DNA from: Cyclostephanos tholiformis
Lineage: Eukaryota > Bacillariophyta > Thalassiosirophyceae > Thalassiosirales > Thalassiosiraceae
Length of the DNA stretch: 29,396 nt
Assembly (NCBI GenBank): GCA_036939975.1
Contig: JALLPB010000319.1
Coordinates: 1-29,396, forward strand
Reading direction: 5' to 3'
Below, one piece after another: positions 19,940-29,396 of the stretch. Position 1 is the first letter of the stretch. Every line of letters begins with the position of its first letter. The position numbers and the translations under genes were made by a program. The notes under the pieces are model-generated. The model was not told the DNA's origin and searched no databases. It worked only from the letters and a program-made list of their open reading frames with translations.

Positions 19940-22900
19940 TCAATTCTTTCCTTGTCGTCTTGGAGAGCGTCGTTGGCTTGCCTCTTGAAGTGTTACACGC
20001 TGGGATGCTGTGGCGTCTTTGTGTAATTGGTTAAGATAAGCAACGGGTGCATTTTTCCTCATACGTTGGACATCGGCACGACGAGCCTTGATATCATTCA
20101 ATTCATTTGTTACATCCACCAATTTTTTACTAATCAACGCGTTCTTCTGCTTGGCAGAATCATATTTTTCGATAGCTTTTTCCGCATGCCTGTTTGCGGT
20201 ATTTGTAGCGCTTCGAAGCTGAGCTTTGTATCTCTCCATCTCTTGCGCATTCACTTGATAAATCGTCGATAACTTGACAAGTTTAGAACAAACATCCTCC
20301 AAACTTGCTTCGGATTCATCAGTAATTGCTGTTAAATGCGAAACTTTGTCCTCCGCTACAGATAATTTCTCTTTAAGGTCGTTGCAAACAGAGGACATTT
20401 TTTCCAATTCCTTCGAAGTAGTTGATAGTTCATTTTTACAACTTCTCAATGCGGATTCAAATTCTTGCCTTGAGCTGTGTTCATGTTCCCAAAGGTCTTC
20501 GAGTTCTTTTATCCTTGTTCTATAAGAGGAGCAGTCACATATCAGTTGTTCATTTTCCCGTTCGATTTTAAGTCTCGCCCTACGTTCTTCGGCGAATCGC
20601 TCTTCTGCTAGCTTTCTCTCGTAAACACAGATTTCTGACGCATTTTTGGATGTCATGCGATATTCGGATCTAGTCCATTCAAGCTGCCTTTCGTACGCCA
20701 AAATTTGATTGCGAAGAGAGTCGATTAAACCGTCGCACTTTAGCTCACTCCGCACACATTTTTCAGTCATTTCTCTCATTTCTGATTGAATTGTTGCGAG
20801 TTTGTCTGTTAGAGTTCTCATTTTCTTTGCCACCGAGTTCCTTGAATTGGTAAACATGTGAGCAAATAATCGCTCGTCACCTAGGGGCAGTAAAGCGGAT
20901 TGGAGTTTCAAAGCGCGATACGTCATGTCCGCAGACGTGCCTTGTGACATAGCTGCCTCCAGGACTGCTAGATGCCCTGGCGCGCATATCAACTTCTCTT
21001 TCACTCGTCTTTGCTGGGAATGGACAAATCCACTTTTGTCGTCTGCGATTACTTTCCTGCTATTGATTGCGAATGTAGCAAATAAAGTGATGATACTCAT
21101 TCTTGCGGAGCCGCTGAGTGAGTCAATGCTCTGATTGTGCTTTGGGTCGCATTCAAGTATATTCCCCAGTAAATCTAGCACATCGTCTGACATGGATGAG
21201 GCAAATGTTTCATTTGCACAGGTCGTATGAATAAAAACATGAAGAAGATCTCCCAATGAACATATACGAGGATAACATCGAATTGAGTAATTCGGAATGT
21301 CGCATGTAAGATAAGTATAAGTGATCTCGAATAACAGTTGAAGCGCGTCTTCAAAGTCAGAACCTGTGTAAAACGATTCCAACATTATTTCAGACAATCG
21401 ATCTGTAGTTCGGTCAGCTGGATTGCCGCCAACTAGAGCACGCAGCAACGAGGATGCACACGACGAGACTGCGAACGATTCCTACGAAATAATTCAGTCC
21501 AAAAGGATCAGTAAATATGACAAAACTCGCCAACGACAAAAGGAAGTAGAGGCGACAACTCACATTTGTTGCTAGATGCAGAAGCCCCCCCGAAAATGAA
21601 TTGCTGTTGTCACTCTCGATAAAGTTTCGCAAAAACGTACGAACAATTATTGGAGAACGCGTGTGAAGCTGCAGAACAAAGAAGAGACAAGAATCAATAT
21701 TCGAATCGTCGAAATGTTGGCCGGCTGTTCTTGTACTTCCGCGTTCGCTTATGTTGTTGGCGAATGATAGAAAGAAATGTTCTAATTTTTTCCCGAAATG
21801 AGAGCATATCAATGATGAACCTCCAACCATACAAACATTTCCTAAGAAATACATGGCATTACTAATCGCTTGGTTCTCGTTCTTCTTATTGTTTCCCATG
21901 GATGATCGAGGATCCTGCCACGATAACGCCATATCAACCATTCTCCTAATGAGTGGCGAGTGGAGTAAATCATCAATGGAGCCCACACTTTGGCCAATCT
22001 GGCGAAAAGAGGTCGAAAGTGATGACGGCTCCGATTGCTTGGCCTGCTCGGGTAATATAAGAATAAGTAGCGTCAAGGATGCAGTGCAAACAGCCTCGCT
22101 GTCACCCGGATCCGGAGAGGCAATATTCTGGTTGGTGGAACGACGCCTTCGGGAGATTGTTTCGATAATATAGAAAAGCTTCTGGCACAGCTTGTCCACT
22201 GTTCTGACACAATTGGAATCATTTGGATCAACGCTCACGTGAGTTGGGGCTGATACACTCGTCAACCAACCTGAGACAATGCCAACCCGGATTGATGAAG
22301 TCAAATATTCGACGTTGGCAGCGTACATTCTATCCTTCATGACTGAAGGCTGACGACATGCTGCGGCATCTATACCTTGACAATTACTACCCTGCGTATC
22401 GATGTAGTGACTACTTCGAGAATCACCACGGTGAACGCCCTTGTCGTCACGATTCATCGTTCTATGGAACCGATTCGTCTCATCGTTGACAGTCGTGGGG
22501 TTGAAGTCAAGAATGCAGTCGTAGACATACATCGCGATTTGACTCAAATGCATGTGCCTGGGGCGTGAACTCTGATAATCTTCCAGCTTCAACCCCAAGT
22601 CGCGGCCGAGAGCTGAACTCCATCCTACGCCGCCTCCATCGATCCCATTGTCTATGATGTTTTTTGCTTGCGTGCCACAATACTGCTGTGGAGACGAGTA
22701 TGCCACACAAGCCGACGAGGGATCGAGTGAGGTCAACAAGGCAACAGTAACAGTCGCCTCAAGTCCTCGAGATAAAGCCAAAAGCGACGCAGTGCATATT
22801 TCTCCCGATAAGTCATCTTGCGACGAGACAGGTGCGTATTGGCTCAGGGTATCAAAAACTGTGTTATGCGATCGTGGAGTTGACTTGAGCACAGAATATA

Positions 22901-25148
22901 CAAAATCGCTCTCCAAACAGGAAAAGGCAGTAGCCAAATATCCAAGACAGGATTCTACCAAACTGGTCAAAACTTCGGGCCTTTTTTCATTCCCTTCCTT
23001 GCTCGATTTCTGAGCAGAACCAGCAACATGACGGGATTCGGCCTCACTGACTGAAGGACGATGTTTCTCTTCAACATTTGCATCGCAGGATGCTTCGTCG
23101 CAAACTCGCGCGGCGAGGAGCAATGAACAGAATGCCAATCTTTCCGATGACCACGAAGAGAGTGGATTGGGATTGGAAGACGGGATGTTGTTGCTCTGTG
23201 GGACCTTGGAGAGACGCAGTGTCCTCGCATTGCGCCCATGCACGCTGTGACCCGAGAATACTTCTGTGGAAGAAGAAAACGCGTCATTCGCATTCCCTGA
23301 TTCCCAGAAGGTTCCAGGATTAGAGTCATCGTGCACATTCATAACAGACATGAAAGCAGGCAGACTCCTTGGACTTGGTGGATTGAAATCGGGGCTTTCG
23401 ACGTCATCGCTTGATCCGCCACTTGCACGACTGCCGCTGTTCCTGATGATTTTGTTTGTCCTGTGACGGGACGCAATTGCCAACCGAGCGAGGGAGCGAG
23501 ATGCGGCGTCGAACAATCGTTTGCGATTTAGTTGAGACGATGCGGCTTTCTGTGTAGTGGAATGAGGAGATTCGTCATCATTATTTTCGATGACGAATAA
23601 ATTCCTCTCATTCTCATCCTGATAATCGAAAATATTGGTTGGGAAGGATCTGAGTAGATCTAGAAGGGAGGATCGGAACGCTTTCTCTCGCCAAGTTTCT
23701 CCTTCGCCGTTTGAGTTATTTCCATCGTCATCTACATGGCCCTTGACACTTATTTTCTCTTCGTTTCGAGACTTGATCTTATGAAAAGAAATTTTCGGTT
23801 CATTTGCCGCCGACCTATTGATCGGTGGTGGTGGCGGCTTTTGTAAATAGGGGTTCACTGTAGATCTTGCTTCTGAATGATTGTCTTGATGGATAAATTC
23901 ACTGCCATCGTGATTTTGTAGTGGTTGTTCTTTATTCATGGTGCTGTAGTTATTCAGTTGAAAATTATTCGAGGGTGCTTGATTCATGCTATTTGATTGA
24001 TCTTCGTCCCAACGGCACCACTGGATTTGCGGCTCTGAATCGTTCATGAACTGTTCGGATTCATCCTCATTGTGATTTTGCGCGTTGGGGACATCCTTGA
24101 GGACACGATGCTGGTTCTCCGTGGCAATGAACGACTCCGACAATTGATGGCGTGATGAACATATCATTATTTGAGAATCGAAATTTGAGTGCAACTGATG
24201 CCTAGGTCGTTGATTCGATCGTTCCCCGTGGGATCGTCGACCTTGCTGGATATGAGGTTGAGCATTGGTCGCGGATGACGACTGCATATCCTGGTTCGAT
24301 TCATGTCGGTCGTGCTCCGGGGCATTTCGTTCGCAGTAAGGCAGACCGTCCAACTCCTTCTCCCACGGCTGGGTGGCCGCAAACGACTCCGAGAAACATT
24401 GATTATCGGTAGATGATGTGCCATTATTGCCAATTCTGTCAGTTGTCTCGGATTCGACCTGCCGCTGTTTACTCTCGTACGATTCATCAATCGCACGAGT
24501 CGAGGCGAAAGATGGCCCTTTCTGCTGCCGCTTCTGCTGCTGCGTCCGTGGCTGCTGCTGCCGCTGCCGCGAGGCGGCCAACGACGCCCCTCGTTCGGCC
24601 CGTTTTCGAGCCACCTCCCGCATGAGGTCGCGCTCGCTCCCGCCATCGTCGCTATCGGATCCATTGACAAACCCGCGCGATGGTCGTTCCCCCCCCCCCC
24701 CGATGGTCACCGCGAAACGCGAATTCTCCTTGGCGTTCCTGGCCCGAATGTCACTGGAGGGGGTGGATTTCATCGTGGAGCTGGTCGGGGCATCGTTGGA
24801 GAGTAATCCCGCCGTCGTACCGCCGCCTCGTCGATCGTGCCCGACCACCCGTCGGGTCATCTCGTCGACGTCCACGTCGTCGAACCTCGAGGGCTTCGGT
24901 GGGGCGTCCTCCCCGTCCGAGGGTGAGGAAGCGATCATCTCGTCGTCCTCCCCGAGCTGCCGTTCCAGGACCGTCTCGTCCGGATCGATCGCGTCGTCGT
25001 CGTCATCGTCCGGGTCGTTCTGGTTCGGCGCCCCTCCCCCCCCCATGGGCGTTCGTCGGCGGATGCGCCAACTCCGCCTTCTTCGATTCTGCAATATCGA
25101 TCCGGCCGATTGATTCGCGTCCGCGTAGACGTATCGAGAGGATGGCAT
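19940..25148 (-). CDS. 1708-residue disordered, helical and coiled-coil protein
   Basis: Two exons (25148-21564, 21481-19940) are joined across an 82-bp phase-0 intron (GTGAGT...TTCGTAG); the joint reads LLHLATN-ESFAVSSCASSL. Residues 1 to about 600 are disordered, with a poly-Asp run near 45-55, a Gly run encoded by G-tracts, and Gln/Asn/His-rich stretches. About 660-1400 is helical with Leu/Cys/Ser-rich segments (ERLAFCSLLLAARVCDE, LASFAFAS-like repeats of short helices), compatible with an armadillo/HEAT-type solenoid. About 1410-1665 is a strongly predicted coiled coil (KLAEERFAEERRARLKIERE, CKNELSTTSKELEKM). The tail is basic. A helical solenoid followed by a roughly 260-residue C-terminal coiled coil recalls CIP2A or p115/USO1, but I see no decisive motif. 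Its 3' end is 148 bp from the converging MATE gene. The 5' 600 bp is GC-rich, the rest is not. Confidence 0.8.
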
Positions 25149-25935
25149 TGCAAGGCGACGATATAGTAATCGATATACCTACTAGTGTATAGTATATTAT
25201 TATGTCCTTGGATGAGCTTCTACCCGGCAGCGAAATGGGTCGACGAGGGAGGCGATTGTATGATGTGACCGCGAGAAGGGGTGAAAAAAAACGCACGACG
25301 CTATCGCCGCCACACCCTATGAGGAGGGAACGGATGGCGAAGCCCCGATGAGCCCTCCTATTATCAAGGAGAATAAAGATGCCCCCCCCCCTTGTGATGG
25401 TAGTAACGTAGGCAAAGACGGGCGAGGACGAGAGCGGTTTGATTTTTTACGCTGATGAATATGATGTTGTTGTTTGTTGCCTTGCAGTTTTTTGGCTCTC
25501 GGAAAATATTTTATTTTGGCGCGTGTGGTGATGCTGTGCGATGTGGGCCGGACTGACCCCCCCCCGGCCCCCCCCCCCCTCGCTTTCCCCATCTCCCACC
25601 ACCGACCATCTGTAACAGCTAATATCTGAGCAGGTAAATTCCGGATTTTTTTTAAAAAAAATTGTTGGGCCTATGGGAATTGCATGAAAAAAGCATTAAA
25701 AAACACTCAAATTCGATTCTAGGGCATATTCGATATTAGCTGCCACCATCCACACATCCACCAACCCAAAACTCCCCATATTATTTTTCCTCTCAGTTTT
25801 GCCTCCGCCCATCCCAGCGACCCCGCCCCGCCGGTCGCGGTCCAATCCTCGGCGCCGTTGGTCATCCTCGGCCCCTAGAGGCTCCGCTTGTATTATACAC
25901 GCGGCCATAATATAATTCGATCGAGGGAAGATCGC
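25149..25935. promoter_or_regulatory. Divergent intergenic region, 787 bp, with homopolymer tracts
   Basis: It separates the ATGs of the coiled-coil gene (25148, minus) and the GCFC gene (25936, plus). It contains C-runs at about 25382-25391 and 25557-25579 (interrupted by GG), and a perfect T8A8 palindrome at 25646-25661. Open frames here are low-complexity and show no domain. It must contain both promoters; individual elements are not identifiable. Confidence 0.5.
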
Positions 25936-28742
25936 ATGTTCGGCATTTCTCGTAAGAGATCGACCAAGCCCCCCAAAAGGTTTCGATCCGTCGCACCGTC
26001 GTCGGAAGACGATGACCACGGCGACGACCATGACCACGACGTCGGCGACGACGATGACGACGACGATTACGCCGTCCTTCGTCGCTTGAAACGACACGAG
26101 CGTCGCAAGGGGAGGGTCAGGGACGAGAAGGGGGGGGGGAAAGGGAGGAAGGGGAAGGAGACGACGACGACGACTACTACTACTACTACGACTGCGACTG
26201 CGCCGATGTTATCGTTCGACCCGGACGATGACCGCGCTCACGACGACGGGGAATGCTCGTCGTTGTACGCGGAACGGAAATCGAGGGGGGAGGGGGGGGG
26301 GGGAGGGAAATGTCCCAAGAATCGCCATCGCATGGGTACGGGCGGCGGTTTGGGCTATGGTGGGGGGAGGAGGATGGCGGCGGCGATGCGCACGGATGCA
26401 TCATCCTCGGTCGTCGATGGTTCGTCCTCGGAGGAGGGGGAGGGGGGGGGGGAGGAGCGGACGACGATGGCGAGGATGATATACGCGCGGGCGGGGGTTA
26501 CTACGATGATGCCGCGCTGCGAAGGCTGAGGGACGAACAAGGGACGAGTACGCGGACGAGGGACGGTGCGACGACTCGGCCGGACCCTTACATCGAATGC
26601 AGGGGGGGGGAGGAGATTACGAAACGTGGGAGAAGGGAGGATATTATGGAAGAAGATTACATATCCCTCCTGGGTAGAAAGAACGAGCGCACGAAAACGC
26701 CCGCCGATACCGATACGGTCATACTCACGGGCGACGAGGCAATGGCGCTCGCCGAGCGAGAGGAGGAAAAAGGGGGCGAGGATGACGATAATATTATTGT
26801 CGACTTCGATCCTCACGGTCTGTTTTCGCCGCCCACCCCGCCGCCGTCATCGGGTGGTGCCGCGAACGTGAGATCGATCGTGGATGGGGTGGCCGATGCC
26901 GACGACCTCGATGGACCGTCGAGGGACGTGGAGGAGGGAAATCGACGATGGGAAGAAACCATGGCGAGACGTGCGGGTGTCCTCCCTCCCAAGACGACGA
27001 CGACGACGGACGGCAACGGCGGTCGCGCTCGTTCGACACGACGGAACGCCCCGGAGTCTACTTTCCTGAAGAAAATCCGAGCGTCGCTTCAGCCCACGTT
27101 ATCGAACCTCGGGGACGTGTTATCCGACCTCGAAACTGGCATCTCTCGACACCAATCGACTCTTTCCTCGGCGAACGACGAGCTGACTCGACATCAGTCC
27201 AATCTCAAGAAACACGGTGAGGCGTTGGAATACTATCAGGGCCTGCGAGTGGATTTGGCAACGTGGATGGGAGCGTTGCGAGAATTGAACAATATGGTCG
27301 ACAACGTGGAGGAGGCGAGACGACTACTGGAGGCGCATATCACATGGATGAGAATGGAACGGTTTCTGGAATGGGCGAATGACTGTACAGAGGTGTTGGA
27401 GACGCATGGTCTGTTGAGGGGCAGGGTGGCCGGGGTGAACGATGACGTCGCTGCGAGTGGAAGTGTCCGAGCAACGGCGTATTTGGATGAATTTGGTCGA
27501 GATTTATTGTCCATGTCTTCCATCGCGCGTGTCAAACGTTGGAATTTAAGACGGACGCGAAGCCGAAAGAGGTTGCAGGACGGTATGTCTGATAGTGAGG
27601 ACCGTATGAGCTCATTAAAAATCAGCACAGAATCCTTTAATGATGATAACTTCGACGTTGCAGAAATCGAAGAATGGAGGCAAAGGAGCAATGCGATTCA
27701 ACAGGCCATTGTTATCATTCCCAACTTAGTAAAGGATGACTACCTTTCAATCTCCAATCTCTGCTCATTGTTCTTTGGCTGGGAGCGGATGTACCCAGAT
27801 GATTATGCAAACTCTTATGCAGAAATTAGCATTATTCGGATGTTAGAAGTATTGGCAAAGTTGGAATGTGAGAAATGGGATGTTCTGAATCTCCATGGAG
27901 GATCATCTCCATGCCTTGAAATAACACAGTTCAACTGGGTTCAATCGTTGGAGACAGAAACAACTCGAGTGGTTGGAGGTACTTCAACCAAATTTAGTTG
28001 TCCAAAGGCGATTCTCCTGGAAGTTGTAAAGAAAGTTGTTCTCGGTCGCATTTTAGATGTCTTCTCGTTTCAGGATGAAACCAAGGGTGGTGCTAAACAA
28101 CATGGAATATTTGACCCGTTTTCTGAAATCCAAACCAAACGCCTGTGCCTTATGGTGAAATCAATTTTTGCATTCTTCCTCAAGTTATCCGAAGAAAATG
28201 CTAGGATATTTTGTGAGGAGACGGCAGAGAAATTACTTACCGCCCTTCTCTCGTTATTGAGGTATTACATTGGAAAACTGACAGTTCCAATTATGGATGC
28301 ATCAAAAATCATTTTTACTGAGAATGAGTTTGCAAACAAAGATAGCTCCACGGGTTTGGACAGTGAAACTTCAGATGCGATTGCATATGCCTCCATCGTA
28401 CAAGTGAGAGAACTGTGTAAATTGGTAACTAACATTCTCAGACATTGGTACCCAATTATCAATGAACAATTGCGAGATCAGCACGATCGAATTACTCCTT
28501 TGGTCCAATTCGTCTTTTTGGACCTAGTTTCCCGAAGGATACTGCCAACTTTGCATTCATCCTATGACATTATGTCTGGAGGCAGTGTTAATGATGAATC
28601 AGGGTTGCCTGAGAAGTCCATTCGTGAAGTCTCAGATGCAATGCACTCTACAGGTCTGTTGGATAAGGACGAGTGGATGTTAATGGCAGCACCTTTGCGC
28701 ACGGCTGCCAAACTATGGAAAGATAACCTCGCCAGAACTTGA
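25936..28742 (+). CDS. GCFC-domain protein, PAXBP1/ILP1 type (spliceosome disassembly)
   Basis: The ATG at 25936 starts MFGISRKRSTKPPKRFRS, and the frame changes once before continuing to the stop at 28742. Adding one base in the sense-strand G run at 26442-26452 (alternatively 26292-26303) gives 935 residues without an intron. The basic N-terminus, long acidic/poly-Thr/Gly low-complexity region, and RRWEETMARRAGV (about 335-347) match the PAXBP1/ILP1 layout. A coiled coil follows at about 381-471, including LEYYQGLRVDLATWMGALRE. The GCFC domain spans about 585-920, with DDYLSISNLCSLFFGWERMY, YANSYAEISIIRMLEVLAKL and ECEKWDVL. In plants and animals these proteins work with the NTR1/TFIP11-type G-patch factor in intron-lariat spliceosome disassembly and splicing. 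The 5' 1.1 kb is GC-rich with G runs; the domain-coding part has ordinary composition. Confidence 0.88.
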
Positions 28743-29377
28743 CGAAGTATAGAATCACCCACTCGCCTAAAACACCGACTGTACCACTGACCTATTATCT
28801 CTTCCAGTTTTATTTTACTGAATTGGTATTTTATGTACGAGTGCGAGCACTTCTGGCAGGGCATCAACAACATAGAGTGTTTTTCTAGAGGACTTTGGGG
28901 AGTAAGGTGACCAACAAACTTAGAGGAGTTAGTGGTAATGGTGATGACTCCCAAACTTTTGTATTAATGTAACATGCAGATAGATTAAAATTACCTATGC
29001 AAGTGAAGGGTGATTTTTTTCCTGCTCTCCGACTCGCTCACATTAATGCCCATCGACTCCAATGAAAAAAGCCCTTCAGGTCGTAGACACGATCAATTGT
29101 TTTCTCTGACGTATTATTTACGAGGATTGTTCCTATGGGATATGAAACCTCGGGAGATGAAAATGCGACAGGCTACTCAGTTCTCACTCTAATCGCCTTT
29201 GATGTTGATCTCATCGAGGCCCATCTGCAACGAGAGCAAAATTGAACAGCGCCCCAGATTTATCAACCCATCATATTGTGGGAAATATTTTAATCAACTC
29301 TAGGATCTCGTCAACATGAGAAACCCTTAATGAATAATTAATGTCAATGGACAAAAGTCATGTCCGTAGCACGACAC
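28743..29377. other. 3' flank of the GCFC gene, no gene seen
   Basis: The remaining sequence is AT-rich and shows no domain-bearing open frame. A 60-codon plus-strand frame (29010-29192) is not supported. A 130-codon minus-strand frame (28562-28954) is mostly the antisense of the GCFC coding region. Confidence 0.6.
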
Positions 29378-29396
29378 GGGGGGGGGGGGGGGGGGG
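29378..29396. repeat. Poly-G run at the window edge
   Basis: Nineteen consecutive G close the window, directly after ACGACAC. A homopolymer exactly at the end fits a contig boundary, either because assembly failed at a real G-tract or because reads with no signal were called as G. It should not be read as genomic structure without checking. Confidence 0.8.

Noticed and set aside
24418..25192. Plus-strand frames of 231 and 170 codons opposite the start of the coiled-coil gene
   Set aside because: Low-complexity Ser/Arg/Pro antisense of the poly-Asp and Gly coding region; no domain.
1..29396. tRNA, rRNA, CRISPR arrays or a bacterial operon
   Set aside because: No cloverleaf with matching B-box, no ribosomal RNA sequence and no spaced direct repeats were seen; introns and gene types are eukaryotic nuclear.

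Overview
This window is nuclear DNA of a photosynthetic eukaryotic microbe, most likely a diatom. The reasons are: spliceosomal introns of 81-142 bp; intron-poor genes; a lipase whose N-terminus looks like the two-part plastid targeting signal of algae with secondary plastids; a MORN-repeat protein with a cysteine/histidine module of a type I associate with diatom proteins; and a decayed gene resembling DUF6818, a family expanded in stramenopiles. The species cannot be named from the sequence.

Layout. Positions 1-2665 hold no intact gene, only two decayed coding fragments (665-1145 minus, 1275-1845 plus) and a diverged tandem repeat. Eight protein-coding genes follow, arranged as four head-to-head pairs: (1) a CAMK/CDPK-type protein kinase (2666-3748, minus) with a large Ser/Pro/Gln-rich MORN protein (4572-8221, plus); (2) a nucleotide-sugar transporter (12102-13739, minus, 3 exons) with a DUF155/RMND1-type protein (14074-16005, plus, 2 exons); (3) a patatin-like phospholipase (16502-17798, minus, 4 exons) with a MATE-family transporter (18097-19791, plus); (4) a 1708-residue disordered/helical/coiled-coil protein (19940-25148, minus, 2 exons) with a GCFC/PAXBP1-ILP1-type splicing protein (25936-28742, plus). 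Between pairs 1 and 2 lies about 3.9 kb of decayed, repeat-bearing sequence (8222-12101) with a broken DUF6818-like gene, a 30-bp tandem repeat inside a short open frame, and a perfect hairpin. The window ends in a run of 19 G.

The genes do not form a pathway: there is a kinase, a Golgi-type transporter, a mitochondrial-type protein, a plastid-type lipase, an efflux transporter and a splicing factor. Three patterns cross gene boundaries. Sense-strand runs of G concentrate in the 5' halves of several genes. Two otherwise convincing genes and one fragment each need a frame correction at such runs, and all four corrections have the same sign, as if one G were missing each time. GC-rich, CGA/TCG-rich composition is confined to pairs 1 and 4, strongest near their 5' ends. 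The least described item is the MORN protein: similar Cys/His modules lie near its N-terminus and about 860 residues later.
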